Shown one piece after another: positions 1 through 8,843 of a stretch of 64,000 bases of DNA. The stretch is from positions 62,001 to 126,000 of the forward strand of contig JAYQSI010000016.1 in the NCBI GenBank assembly GCA_038146785.1, in the 5' to 3' direction. Numbering within the stretch: the first letter of the stretch is position 1; each line of letters starts with the position of its first letter. The notes under the pieces are model-generated. The model ran no database searches. It was not told the DNA's origin and was given only the letters and a program-made list of their open reading frames with translations. This DNA is from VMDJ01 sp038146785. Lineage in GTDB: Bacteria; Pseudomonadota; Gammaproteobacteria; Chromatiales; Chromatiaceae. The translations under genes and the position numbers were made by a program.

Positions 1-60
1 CCCAGACAAGTCAGCGCCTAAATAAACATTTAAATCAATAGCTTAGATAATTACAGGCAC

Positions 61-85
61 AAAAAAGCCCGCCTTAAGCGGGCTT
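61..85 (-). terminator. Rho-independent terminator after mlaA
   Basis: Perfect inverted repeat AAGCCCGC / GCGGGCTT with a 5-nt loop. Read on the minus strand it is followed by a run of six T. It lies 16 nt past the mlaA stop. Confidence 0.85.
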
Positions 86-101
86 CTAAAGCTTTTAACC
101 G

Positions 102-800
102 TTATTCCGGTGGATTACCGTCGAATACCTGGTTTTGACGACGTTGCAGGTAAGCGTCTCGAACAAAGGCATAAGGATCAATGGCTGCTTGTTCTACGAC
201 ATTGCTCGCTGTTAGCAAATCAGCTCGTTTGTCTACGACCTTGGTCGCGCGCATGATCAGACGCGTTTCATCATCTTCGATGTAGTAAATCGGATCGATA
301 AACCAATCAACAACCGTACCAACTGCATCACGACTCGAGGACGGACCCAGTAACGGCAAAACAATGTAAGGGCCAGACTCAGCGCCCCAAGCACCCAGGG
401 TTTGACCGAAATCTTCGTCAGTACGCGGGAGATCCATGTTACTTGCCACGTCCATGAAGCCCAAAATACCAATGGTACTGTTAATAGCGACACGGCTAAC
501 GTCGTTAAATGCACGATTCACTTTCAACTGAAGAAGGTTATTAACCGCTGAGGTTAAATCCTCTAAATTATTGAAAAAGTTAGTTATTCCGCGATTTACT
601 GGCGCAGGCACAATAGCGTTATAACCCTTACCAATTGGCTTCAAAATCGCTGAATCCAAGGCGTCGTTAAAGGCATACATAGAGCGGTTATAGCTCTCAT
701 AAGGGTCACGTGGGTCAGCAAACTCTGGATCAACCGATGCACAACCGGTAACCAACAGAGACAAACCCAAGACTGAACTTTTCAAAAACTTCGTGTTCAT
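102..800 (-). CDS. mlaA: MlaA (VacJ) outer-membrane lipoprotein of phospholipid transport
   Basis: MlaA sits in the outer membrane and removes phospholipids from its outer leaflet, passing them to MlaC for return to the inner membrane. From the chosen ATG the protein is 232 aa. It opens with a lipoprotein signal whose lipobox LVTGC places the acylated Cys at residue 20, followed by the family motifs DPYESYNRSMYAFND, DEDFGQTLGAWG and GPYIVLPLLGPSS. An in-frame ATG at 890 would add 30 residues ahead of the signal sequence and is therefore not preferred. It stands alone here: the mlaBCDEF genes are not in the window. It is transcribed divergently from rnt and ends at a strong terminator. Confidence 0.93.
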   Translation of the reverse strand: MNTKFLKSSVLGLSLLVTGCASVDPEFADPRDPYESYNRSMYAFNDALDSAILKPIGKGYNAIVPAPVNRGITNFFNNLEDLTSAVNNLLQLKVNRAFNDVSRVAINSTIGILGFMDVASNMDLPRTDEDFGQTLGAWGAESGPYIVLPLLGPSSSRDAVGTVVDWFIDPIYYIEDDETRLIMRATKVVDKRADLLTASNVVEQAAIDPYAFVRDAYLQRRQNQVFDGNPPE

Positions 801-930
801 AAAATCAACTAAATCGTATTTTGTTAGTTGCGCGCCCACCCAGCGCAAGAATTTGTGAATTCTACCAGAATAAACCTCTGAATCATCCAAAATTTCGCGA
901 ATTGTCTAGCTATCCTTTATCCTTCGCGGA

Positions 931-1587
931 ATGAATGATTCTCTCTACAATCCTGCCATTTCCCAACGGTTTAGGGGCTACCTGCCCGTTGTTGTGGATG
1001 TCGAAACCGCCGGTTTTGAGGCAAAAACCGACGCTCTCCTTGAGGTTGCGGCCGTCACCCTAAGGCTTGATGACAAGGGCTATCTGCATCCTGCCGAAAC
1101 CTTTCATCAGCATATTTTGCCGTTCGAGGGCGCAAACCTCGACGAAGCCGCGCTTTCATTCAATGGTATCGATCCAACCAATCCACTCCGCGGGGCCGTC
1201 GAAGAAAAACAAGCCATCGTCGATTTATTCACTCCGATCCGTTCTGCTGTGAAAGCCTCTGGCTGTAAGCGAGCCATTTTGGTTGGCCACAATGCTTTTT
1301 TCGATCTTGCGTTTATCAATGCAGCGGTTGAGCGCTTGAGCTACAAGCGAAATCCCTTCCACCCTTTCAGCACACTCGACACCGTTACCTTATCTGCTAT
1401 GGCTTATGGACAAACCGTTCTAGCCAAAACAGCTATGGCGGCAGGTATGGATTGGGATGGTAATCAAGCCCACGGCGCACTCTATGACACGGAAAAAACA
1501 GCCGAGCTTTTCTGTCGCATCATGAACCAATGGACAGAACTTGGCGCCCCAACACCTTGGCTAGAAAACACTGAGACCGAGGCATAA
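931..1587 (+). CDS. rnt: Ribonuclease T
   Basis: RNase T is a DEDD-family 3' to 5' exonuclease that trims the CCA ends of tRNA and matures other stable RNAs. The 218-aa length fits the family. The exo I motif is VDVET with Asp23 and Glu25; exo II is GHNAFFDLAFI; exo III is HGALYDTE with the conserved His and Asp. It uses the rare codon AGG twice in-frame early in the gene (TTT-AGG-GGC and CTA-AGG-CTT), so AGG is read normally as Arg here, which matters for the frameshift discussion. The convergent neighbour is grxD, and a shared bidirectional terminator separates them. Confidence 0.95.
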   Translation: MNDSLYNPAISQRFRGYLPVVVDVETAGFEAKTDALLEVAAVTLRLDDKGYLHPAETFHQHILPFEGANLDEAALSFNGIDPTNPLRGAVEEKQAIVDLFTPIRSAVKASGCKRAILVGHNAFFDLAFINAAVERLSYKRNPFHPFSTLDTVTLSAMAYGQTVLAKTAMAAGMDWDGNQAHGALYDTEKTAELFCRIMNQWTELGAPTPWLENTETEA

Positions 1588-1613
1588 AAAAACCGGGCTA
1601 AGCCCGGTTCTTT
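1588..1613. terminator. Bidirectional terminator between rnt and grxD
   Basis: AACCGGGCT / AGCCCGGTT forms a 9-bp perfect stem (1591-1609). A run of A precedes it on the left and TTCTTT follows on the right, so it can end transcripts from both sides. Confidence 0.85.
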
Positions 1614-1626
1614 ACATCCGAAAGAA

Positions 1627-1959
1627 TCAATCTTCGGCTGGCCATTTAGCCGCAGCCTCATCAACCGCTTTCTTAAGATCGCCACTGGCGTGCATTTCCA
1701 AGGTGATATCACAACCACCAATCAACTCACCATCGACATAAACTTGTGGGAAGGTAGGCCAATCCGCAAAGCGTGGCAGATTCTCAAAGATCTCAGGATC
1801 TGACAGCACGTTTACATACGCGAACTTCTGACCACAATCTTGCAATGCTGCAGCCGCGCGTGATGAGAAACCACACTGTGGAAACTGCGGGGTGCCTTTC
1901 ATGTAAATGATGACAGGGTTTGATTCGACCTGTTCTTTGATGCGATCAAGAACGTCCAT
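1627..1959 (-). CDS. grxD: Monothiol glutaredoxin (Grx4/GrxD)
   Basis: A 110-aa monothiol glutaredoxin with the CGFS active site at residues 29-32, the upstream MKGTPQFPQCGFS stretch, and the later WPTFPQVYVDGELIGG and GGCDI glutathione-binding segments. These proteins bind a [2Fe-2S] cluster with glutathione and act in Fe-S cluster trafficking, often with BolA partners. The gene lies 109 nt after asnB-like on the same strand and converges on rnt. Confidence 0.95.
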   Translation of the reverse strand: MDVLDRIKEQVESNPVIIYMKGTPQFPQCGFSSRAAAALQDCGQKFAYVNVLSDPEIFENLPRFADWPTFPQVYVDGELIGGCDITLEMHASGDLKKAVDEAAAKWPAED

Positions 1960-2068
1960 AGTGATACCTCATAAATTCGATACTTATCAGATAGTGTCAC
2001 TGACAAGTTTTTCAAGGGTGCAGTCTAGTGAAGTCTGCAGATAAGGAAAACCTTATTCGCGTATTGGT

Positions 2069-3841
2069 TTAAGCCGCATCGACATTTCGTTGTAGCCAAA
2101 ACTCAAGTAATGCCAAATGCCACAACTTGCTACCCATAATGCGCGTGTGATGCATCTCAGGCGCATCAAGCAACATATCGATGTAATCGCGCTGAAAAAC
2201 ACCCCGTTCACGACATGCTTGTGAATTCAAAATATCACGCATGAATTCGAGAAAATCACCGCGCACATACTTAAGTGCCGGCATCGGGAAATAACCCTTA
2301 GGTCGATCAATCACCGCATCCGGAACAATCCCGCGAGAGATCGCTTTCAACAGATATTTAGGCTCGCGTAATTTGAGATCCGCAGGGCATCGCGCTGCGA
2401 CTTCAACAAGCTGATGATCCAAGAAAGGCACCCGTGCCTCCAAGCCCCACGCCATCGTCATGTTGTCGACGCGCTTCACTGGGTCATCAACAATCAAGGT
2501 GGTTGTATCGAGCTTCAAAATGGCGTCGATAAACTCATCGCTCAATCCATCATGCAAGCGATCGGCAATGTAATCGCCCGTGACATCACCGACCTGATAA
2601 GCCGCTGTCAGCATCCTAGCCATCTCAGCATGATCACGATCGAAATAATGTTTTCTGAAACGCTCTAGACGTGAGCCTTCAGTTTCCGCGCGCATGCGTG
2701 GGTACCAAAAATAACCACCAAACACTTCATCCGCACCCTGACCTGACTGCACCACTTTGATGTGTTGGCTCACTTGTTCTGACAACAAATAAAAAGCTAC
2801 AGCATCTTGGCCAAACATAGGCTCAGCCATGGCATCAACAGCCTCTGGCAATCGCTTCAAGACATCTTCATTCGGCACCAAAAACTTGTGGTGGATCGGT
2901 TGATAACGATCGACAACCAGATCGGAGTATTCAAACTCACTGCCTTTCTCTTCGGGCTGATCCTCAAAACCCACCGAGAAGGTATGAAAGTTTTGCACAC
3001 CAATCTCAGCCAGCAATGCCACGAGCAAGCTTGAGTCCAAACCACCCGAGAGCAACACACCGACAGGGACATCAGCAACATCGTTACGTTTACGCACAGC
3101 AGACACAAGCTGCTCACGAACACGCTCTATCCACTCTTGGTCTGAATATGACTCTTCTTCACGTGTTGCATCGAGCTCCCAGTAACGCTGTTGGCGAACT
3201 TTGCCATCCGCTGTCACGACCATGCTGTGAGCTGGATCTAGCTTACGAATACCCTTAAGCACAGTTCGAGGTGCCGGGATGACCGCATGCAAGGTGTACT
3301 GAAAGTGCAATGCTTCGGCATCGAGACTTTTATCGATATCACCCGCAGCTAAAAGCGCTTGGGTATTCGACGCAAAACGGAACCCATCACTGAGCATCGA
3401 AAAATAAAACGGTTTAATACCAAACCGGTCACGTGCAGCAAAAAGCTGTTGCTTATTCGCATCCCAAATCGCAAAGGCAAACATGCCATGTAAGTAGCGC
3501 GGACAGTCCTCACCCCATTGTCGATAGGCTTTGAGAATGACCTCAGTATCACCATCCGACGTAAATTGATGGCCCAATTCAATGAGCTGAGCGCGTAACT
3601 CACGGTAGTTATAGATGGCACCGTTGAAAACCAAGCTTAGCTCAGCATCCAACATCGGCTGCGCAGACGCTGTCGAGAGATCGATAATGGAAAGGCGTCG
3701 ATGACCTAGTGCTACACCGGCATTCGCCCAAACACCCCCAGCATCGGGACCACGACGTTCAAGCAAAGGCAGCATCTTATCGACCGCCAATTTAGGGTCG
3801 ACCGACGCTCGAAAACGAATTTCACCGCAAATACCGCACAT
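2069..3841 (-). CDS. N-acetylglutaminylglutamine amidotransferase-like (asparagine synthase family)
   Basis: This 590-aa class II glutamine amidotransferase has catalytic Cys2 (MCGICGE), a GATase domain in roughly the first 200 residues (RRGPDA, HRRLSIIDLS, FNGAIYNYRELR) and an ATP-pyrophosphatase domain with the P-loop SGGLDSS. The length and segments such as KVVQSGQGADEVFGGY, DDPVKRVDNMTMAWGLEAR and DRPKGYFPMP resemble the enzyme that makes the osmolyte N-acetylglutaminylglutamine amide in Pseudomonas and Sinorhizobium more than E. coli AsnB (about 554 aa). That subfamily call is from memory of those sequences. The usual partner synthetase (Ngg) and M42-type peptidase genes are not adjacent, so ordinary asparagine synthetase remains possible. 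Confidence 0.75.
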   Translation of the reverse strand: MCGICGEIRFRASVDPKLAVDKMLPLLERRGPDAGGVWANAGVALGHRRLSIIDLSTASAQPMLDAELSLVFNGAIYNYRELRAQLIELGHQFTSDGDTEVILKAYRQWGEDCPRYLHGMFAFAIWDANKQQLFAARDRFGIKPFYFSMLSDGFRFASNTQALLAAGDIDKSLDAEALHFQYTLHAVIPAPRTVLKGIRKLDPAHSMVVTADGKVRQQRYWELDATREEESYSDQEWIERVREQLVSAVRKRNDVADVPVGVLLSGGLDSSLLVALLAEIGVQNFHTFSVGFEDQPEEKGSEFEYSDLVVDRYQPIHHKFLVPNEDVLKRLPEAVDAMAEPMFGQDAVAFYLLSEQVSQHIKVVQSGQGADEVFGGYFWYPRMRAETEGSRLERFRKHYFDRDHAEMARMLTAAYQVGDVTGDYIADRLHDGLSDEFIDAILKLDTTTLIVDDPVKRVDNMTMAWGLEARVPFLDHQLVEVAARCPADLKLREPKYLLKAISRGIVPDAVIDRPKGYFPMPALKYVRGDFLEFMRDILNSQACRERGVFQRDYIDMLLDAPEMHHTRIMGSKLWHLALLEFWLQRNVDAA

Positions 3842-3995
3842 TAGGGTGTCTCAACTTATAAATCAGAATGCCATTCTCGCCGATTCAATCGCAGTATTCA
3901 GTAACAAAAACCTCAGTCGCAACAATTGATAAGGTCCACCTTTATCTCTACACTTCTGCACACTATAAAAACATTGGAATACTCGGAGAGAACCC

Positions 3996-4601
3996 ATGAA
4001 TCCATTATTGTCACCTTGGAAGTCAGCCGTTGTTGGCGTCATCCTTGCAGTCCTTATTACCCTCGCGACTGGCGCAACAGGTAATGCTTGGAGCACTACC
4101 GTTTGGTTACACGTGATCGTTGGTATCACCTGGATTGGTTTGTTGTACTACTTCAACTTTGTACAGGTTCCTGCCGTAGGCGCAGCACTGAAAGACGAAA
4201 CTCCAGGACCTGCGGCTATCAATAAATATGTTGCTCCTCGCGCATTGCTCTACTTCCGTTGGGCAGCAGTAGCCACCTGGTTAACCGGTATTTCTGCTCT
4301 GGGCTACCTTGGTGACGGCGGTCACGCTAAAGCAATCGTTGATGCCTTTACCCTGAGTGGCAACATGCAGGTAATCGGTATTGGCGCATGGTTAGGTACC
4401 ATCATGGCATTCAACGTTTGGGTCTTCATTTGGCCTAACCAGAAGAAAATTCTTGGCCTTGCTAGCACACCAGCATCTCCTGAAGAGATCGCTAAAGCGA
4501 AAGTGGTTGCACTGTACGCTTCGCGCATCAACACCATTTTGTCTATCCCAATGCTTGCAAGCATGGTGGGCCATGGTCACGGCGGCATGTTGCCTTTCTA
4601 A
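3996..4601 (+). CDS. Membrane protein of the PuuD N-terminal (urate oxidase N) family
   Basis: A 201-aa integral membrane protein with about five hydrophobic segments, near residues 10-27, 34-56, 84-104, 122-146 and 170-192. The second contains LHVIVGITWIGLLYYFNFVQ, strongly like the N-terminal membrane domain of the urate hydroxylase PuuD. The cytochrome c domain of full-length PuuD is missing, so uric acid oxidation cannot be assumed. The C-terminus carries a His/Gly-rich GHGHGGMLPF. Stand-alone copies are common in marine gammaproteobacteria, and their function is not known to me. It is a monocistronic gene followed by its own terminator. Confidence 0.7.
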   Translation: MNPLLSPWKSAVVGVILAVLITLATGATGNAWSTTVWLHVIVGITWIGLLYYFNFVQVPAVGAALKDETPGPAAINKYVAPRALLYFRWAAVATWLTGISALGYLGDGGHAKAIVDAFTLSGNMQVIGIGAWLGTIMAFNVWVFIWPNQKKILGLASTPASPEEIAKAKVVALYASRINTILSIPMLASMVGHGHGGMLPF

Positions 4602-4616
4602 GCTGATTGCCAGCCC

Positions 4617-4651
4617 AAAAGGCTCGCTTGGTTCGCCAGCGGGCCTTTTTT
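4617..4651 (+). terminator. Rho-independent terminator
   Basis: AAAAGGCTCGCT pairs with AGCGGGCCTTTT, with one wobble pair, and is followed by T residues. It lies just downstream of the PuuD-N-like gene. Confidence 0.8.
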
Positions 4652-4741
4652 ATGTCCAAAATTCAGCGTTTTAATCACTTGCCAAGCTAAGCAAGTTTCT
4701 GTAATTTTCCGCCTTTGCTGTAAAAAAATCGCAAAACAACG

Positions 4742-4779
4742 GGTGGTTCTGATGCCTCGGAACCGCCTTTTCTGTTTTT
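4742..4779 (+). promoter_or_regulatory. Terminator-like hairpin in the argD leader (possible attenuator)
   Basis: GGTGGTTC (4742-4749) pairs with GAACCGCC (4760-4767), with one G-T wobble, and is followed by TTTTCTGTTTTT. It lies 22 nt before the argD ATG and downstream of an independent terminator at 4617-4651. It is therefore either a second terminator or a transcription-attenuation element. A smaller hairpin CTTGC / GCAAG lies at 4678-4695. No convincing ARG box was seen. Confidence 0.5.
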
Positions 4780-4800
4780 AGACCTCAGGGAAATGCTGAC

Positions 4801-5973
4801 ATGTCTAACACGCTGATGAATACCTATGCTCGCCTTCCGGTGACATTCACGCACGGTGAAGGTGTTTGGCTGTATGACGAAAATGGCGACGCCTATTTTG
4901 ACGCACTCACCGGCATTGCCGTGTGTGGTCTTGGCCATGCTCACCCTGCAGTGACACAAGCGATCTGTGATCAATCAGCCAAAGTGATTCACACATCCAA
5001 TCTTTATGGCATCGCTAAACAACAGCAACTCGGCGACACATTGACGCGTCTAGCTAAGATGGATCGCGTTTTCTTTGCTAACTCAGGCGCTGAAGCTAAT
5101 GAAGCTTCGATTAAGTTAGCGCGCCTCTATGGCAATCGTCGCAATATCGAAAACCCAACCATCATCGTGATGGAGTCGAGCTTCCACGGACGCACCATGG
5201 CAACGCTCAGCGCCACGGGTAACCGCAAAGTGCATGCTGGCTTTGAGCCGCTCGTGCAAGGTTTCGTGCGTGTTCCTCATAACGACATCGAATCGATCCA
5301 ACGTTTAACTGATAACAAAAGCATTGTTGCCATCTTGGTTGAGCCCATCCAAGGCGAAGGCGGCATTCATGTGCCAGACGATAGCTATCTGCAACAACTG
5401 CGCGAGATCTGTAACGAGCAAGAATGGTTACTGATGCTTGATGAAGTGCAGTGTGGCATGGGCCGCACCGGCAAGATGTTTGCGCATCAACATGCAGGTA
5501 TCACACCTGACGTGATGAGCTTAGCTAAGGCGTTAGGCAATGGCGTACCGATTGGCGCCTGCTTAGCGCATGGCCAAGCGGCAGAACTTTTTGCGCCGGG
5601 TAACCACGGCACAACCTTTGGTGGCAATCCATTAGCCTCTGCAGCGGCTTTGGCTGTTTGTGAAACGATTGAGAACGACAATCTCATTGAGCGTGCTGCT
5701 CAATTAGGCACACAACTCCTTGAAGGCTTTAAAGCAGCTTTAGCGGACACCGCAGGGATCAAAGAAATTCGCGGCAAAGGTCTGATGGTTGGCATTGAGT
5801 TGGATCACGACTGCCCTGAGCTCGTTAAGCTGGCTCTTGAAGAAAAACTTTTGATCAATGTGACTGCAGGCAAAGTCATTCGTTTATTGCCGCCGTTGAT
5901 CATGACCGATGATCAAGCTGCAGAGCTTGTTGAAAAACTTTCACAACTGATTAAGCGCTACTTAGCTCAATAA
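4801..5973 (+). CDS. argD: Acetylornithine aminotransferase
   Basis: This PLP enzyme converts N-acetylglutamate semialdehyde to N-acetylornithine in arginine synthesis, and often serves lysine synthesis as well. The 390-aa length is standard. The PLP lysine is Lys243 in SLAKALGNG, the cofactor ring aspartate is Asp214 in LMLDEVQ, and the cofactor-binding NSGAEANE, SSFHGRT and HGTTFGGNPL motifs are intact. The gene is 18 nt upstream of argF on the same strand, so the two probably form an operon behind the leader hairpin at 4742-4779. Confidence 0.94.
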   Translation: MSNTLMNTYARLPVTFTHGEGVWLYDENGDAYFDALTGIAVCGLGHAHPAVTQAICDQSAKVIHTSNLYGIAKQQQLGDTLTRLAKMDRVFFANSGAEANEASIKLARLYGNRRNIENPTIIVMESSFHGRTMATLSATGNRKVHAGFEPLVQGFVRVPHNDIESIQRLTDNKSIVAILVEPIQGEGGIHVPDDSYLQQLREICNEQEWLLMLDEVQCGMGRTGKMFAHQHAGITPDVMSLAKALGNGVPIGACLAHGQAAELFAPGNHGTTFGGNPLASAAALAVCETIENDNLIERAAQLGTQLLEGFKAALADTAGIKEIRGKGLMVGIELDHDCPELVKLALEEKLLINVTAGKVIRLLPPLIMTDDQAAELVEKLSQLIKRYLAQ

Positions 5974-5991
5974 GCTTCGCGCTCTTTTGTT

Positions 5992-6897
5992 ATGAAAACA
6001 CCAAGACATTTCCTTTCATTACTCGATCTTTCCCCTGCTGAACTTCAGGCAGTGATTGCTCGTGCGAGTGAATTAAAGAAGCTACAACACGCAGGCGAAG
6101 CTCACGCCACCTTACAGGGTCGCGTTCTTGCGATGATTTTTGAAAAGTCATCAACACGTACTCGTGTTTCATTTGAAGCTGGCATGTCTCAGCTCGGCGG
6201 CTCTGCGATGTTCTTATCGCCTAGCGACACTCAGTTAGGGCGTGGCGAACCGGTCGAAGATAGTGCGCGTGTTATTTCAAGCATGGTCGACTGCGTCATG
6301 ATTCGTACATTCGAACATGAGATGGTCGAAACCTTTGCCAAGCATTCCAGCGTGCCAGTGATTAATGGTCTTACCGACCTGCTACATCCCTGCCAACTTC
6401 TGGCTGACATGCAAACCTTTGCCGAACATCGTGGTTCGATCAAAGGCAAAACCGTCACCTGGGTCGGCGATGGCAACAACATGTGCCACTCGTACATCAA
6501 TGCGGCGCGCCAATTTGATTTCAATCTACGTATTGCCTGTCCTGCCGGTTATGAGCCCGATGAAGCCATCGTGGATGCGGCTAAAGATCGCGTGACCTTG
6601 TTGCGTGACCCAATGGAAGCTGCGAGTGGCTCACACCTTGTGGTTACCGACACCTGGGTCAGCATGGGTCAAGAAGAAGAAAAGCGCGCGCGTGAAAAAA
6701 TCTTTGGCAGCTTCAAAGTCTCTAAAGCAATGATGCAAGAAGCAGACAAGGACGCCCTTTTCATGCACTGCTTACCCGCCTACCGCGGCATGGAAGTCGA
6801 TGCCGATGTTTTAGATGCGCCCGATAGCGTTGTTTGGGATGAAGCAGAGAATCGTCTGCATGCTCAAAAGGCACTCTTAGAGTTTCTCCTTAGATAA
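5992..6897 (+). CDS. argF: Ornithine carbamoyltransferase
   Basis: Anabolic ornithine carbamoyltransferase, which makes citrulline from ornithine and carbamoyl phosphate in the cytoplasm. The 301-aa protein shows the carbamoyl-phosphate motif STRTR at residues 54-58, the HPCQ motif, the ornithine-loop segment around VSMGQEEE, and the catalytic HCLPAYRG with Cys. The last residues LHAQKALLEFLL match the usual C-terminus. It follows argD closely, with no strong Shine-Dalgarno sequence between them, and no terminator is evident before the next gene. Confidence 0.95.
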   Translation: MKTPRHFLSLLDLSPAELQAVIARASELKKLQHAGEAHATLQGRVLAMIFEKSSTRTRVSFEAGMSQLGGSAMFLSPSDTQLGRGEPVEDSARVISSMVDCVMIRTFEHEMVETFAKHSSVPVINGLTDLLHPCQLLADMQTFAEHRGSIKGKTVTWVGDGNNMCHSYINAARQFDFNLRIACPAGYEPDEAIVDAAKDRVTLLRDPMEAASGSHLVVTDTWVSMGQEEEKRAREKIFGSFKVSKAMMQEADKDALFMHCLPAYRGMEVDADVLDAPDSVVWDEAENRLHAQKALLEFLLR

Positions 6898-6973
6898 ATA
6901 ATCTAAAAACTCCGCTACACTTCGTTGCATCAATATCCAATGTTTTGATCGCTAGTAGAGGATCGCTAACACT

Positions 6974-7639
6974 ATGAAGAAATACTTGATTGCTGCTTTG
7001 CTCGTTGCGAGCTCTAGCAGTTTTGCGCAAGACGCTTACGTCACCGATAAATTTACCGTTGCTGTTCGCAGTGGTGAAGCAGCTGATTACCGCATTCTGC
7101 GTATGTTGCGTACCGGCACTAAAGTAGAGGTCATCTCACAAAACCGCGAAACCGGTTACAGCAAAATTCGTTTTAATAACGGTAAAGAAGGTTTTGTACT
7201 CACCCGCCAATTACTGGATGAGCCAACTGCGCGAGATCGCTTAGCCGATCTTGAAAAAGAAATGGCCCTACTAAAAGGTGAGCCTGATGAGTTAAAGAGC
7301 AAGCTAGCTGATGCCACTCAAAAAGCCACTCAATTTGAAAAATCATACAAAGCTGCTGAGGCGCGTGCGCGTTCTGCTGAACAAGAGCTGGCAGCCTTTA
7401 AACGCATTTCATCCGATGCAGTGAGCGTTGCTGAAGAACGCAACAGCCTTCGCGAACAAGTTGCCGAGTTGAATCGCGACCTAGCAGAAGCTAAGCAAGA
7501 AACCTTGGAACTTGAAAACAATGACACGCAACATTGGTTTTTGATCGGTGCGAGCGTTTTACTCGGTGGCATTATTCTTGGCTTAATTTTGCCTAATCTA
7601 CGATCACGTCGACCTAAGCAATCTTGGGATAGCTTATAA
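6974..7639 (+). CDS. SH3-domain periplasmic protein with C-terminal membrane anchor (YgiM-like)
   Basis: A 221-aa protein of the SH3-and-anchor type. Residues 1-18 are a Sec signal peptide ending at SFAQ. Residues about 20-85 form a bacterial SH3 domain (AVRSGEAADYRILRMLRTGT, with GFVL at its end). Residues about 85-185 are a charged coiled coil. Residues about 188-208 are a hydrophobic anchor followed by a basic tail RSRRPK. The family is widespread in gammaproteobacteria and its role is poorly defined; SH3 domains of this kind often bind peptidoglycan. It has its own terminator. Confidence 0.85.
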   Translation: MKKYLIAALLVASSSSFAQDAYVTDKFTVAVRSGEAADYRILRMLRTGTKVEVISQNRETGYSKIRFNNGKEGFVLTRQLLDEPTARDRLADLEKEMALLKGEPDELKSKLADATQKATQFEKSYKAAEARARSAEQELAAFKRISSDAVSVAEERNSLREQVAELNRDLAEAKQETLELENNDTQHWFLIGASVLLGGIILGLILPNLRSRRPKQSWDSL

Positions 7640-7647
7640 GCAGACAC

Positions 7648-7676
7648 AAAAAAGCCCGCCGAAGCGGGCTTTTTTA
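7648..7676. terminator. Bidirectional terminator between the SH3 gene and apbC
   Basis: AAAAAAGCCCGC, loop CGAA, then GCGGGCTTTTTT. A run on the left and T run on the right, serving both convergent genes. Confidence 0.9.
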
Positions 7677-7688
7677 TTGCCGAAGCAA

Positions 7689-8780
7689 TCAGTTGTTCTG
7701 AATAACAATATTCGGGAACTTTGATGAGTAGTTCTTCGCTTGGCGAGACAACTTAGCTGCTGCCTTACGCGCGATCTCGCGATAGATTTGAGAAGCACGT
7801 GCTTCAGGGTCAGCTACAACCGTTGGCTTACCTGAGTCAGCTTCTTCACGAATACGTAGCTCAAGTGGCAAAGCACCCAAACACTGAACACCATAATCTT
7901 CCGCCATGCGCCTACCGCCGCCATCGCCAAAGATATGCTCTTCATGACCACACTCTGAACAAATGTGGATCGACATGTTCTCAACAACACCCAAGATTGG
8001 CACTTCAACCTTTTCAAACATCTTGAAGCCTTTACGCGCATCCAACAATGCGATGTCTTGTGGTGTGGTCACAATGATGGCACCAGCAACAGGCACTTTC
8101 TGCGCCAAGGTCAACTGAGTATCACCAGTACCTGGTGGCAAGTCGATAATCATGTAATCAAGGTCAGTCCATTGGGTGTCATTCAATAACTGCTCCAAGG
8201 CCTGAGTCACCATTGGGCCACGCCAGATCATTGGCGTTTCTTCGTCAATCAAGTAACCGATCGACATTGACTGAATGTTGTAGCTCACCATTGGCTCAAG
8301 GGTTTTGCCATCTTTAGATTCTGGCTTACCTGAAATACCCAACATACGTGGCTGAGAAGGACCGTAAATATCCGCATCGAGAATACCCACAGTGGCACCT
8401 TCAGCTGCAAGCGCCAAGGCTAGGTTTACAGAGGTGGTTGATTTACCTACACCACCTTTACCAGACGCTACCGCGATGATGTTCTTCACGTTATCAATTG
8501 GCTTGAGTGCTTTTTGAACTGAGTGCGCCGCAACCTTCCAAGAGAAGTTAACTGCACAGCTAGAAACACCATCAGCACCCTCAACAGCCGCTTTCACTGC
8601 AGCGACGGTATCTTGTTCGATTCCGTTAGCTGGGAAGCCAAGCTGCACATCGACGGTGACTTTGTCGCCATCGATTGCGATATTTTTGATGCAATTTGCA
8701 GATACCAAATCAGTATCTAAATGTGGTTCGATAAAACCTTTCAGCGCTGCTTCAACGCTCTCTTTGGTAATCTCAGCCAT
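7689..8780 (-). CDS. apbC: Mrp/ApbC iron-sulfur carrier ATPase
   Basis: Mrp-family P-loop NTPase that carries and delivers [4Fe-4S] clusters. From the chosen start it is 363 aa. An N-terminal MIP18/DUF59 domain spans about the first 90 residues, followed by the deviant Walker A ASGKGGVGKST, then DADIYGPSQPRMLG and IDLPPGTGDTQLT, and the cluster-binding CSEC (CxxC) late in the protein. The ATG at 8780 is preferred to the one at 8804 because GGAG lies 9 nt before it and because the family starts near this residue. It is divergent from metG, with a palindrome between them. Confidence 0.93.
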   Translation of the reverse strand: MAEITKESVEAALKGFIEPHLDTDLVSANCIKNIAIDGDKVTVDVQLGFPANGIEQDTVAAVKAAVEGADGVSSCAVNFSWKVAAHSVQKALKPIDNVKNIIAVASGKGGVGKSTTSVNLALALAAEGATVGILDADIYGPSQPRMLGISGKPESKDGKTLEPMVSYNIQSMSIGYLIDEETPMIWRGPMVTQALEQLLNDTQWTDLDYMIIDLPPGTGDTQLTLAQKVPVAGAIIVTTPQDIALLDARKGFKMFEKVEVPILGVVENMSIHICSECGHEEHIFGDGGGRRMAEDYGVQCLGALPLELRIREEADSGKPTVVADPEARASQIYREIARKAAAKLSRQAKNYSSKFPNIVIQNN

Positions 8781-8843
8781 GTTCGGGAACTCCAGGTATG
8801 ACACGCCGGGGCGGGTCGAAAAATTTTGATGCGCAATAGTAGC

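Noticed and set aside
2041..2056. ATAAGG-AAAA-CCTTAT hairpin downstream of the amidotransferase gene as a terminator
   Set aside because: The stem is only 6 bp and no T run follows on the minus strand.
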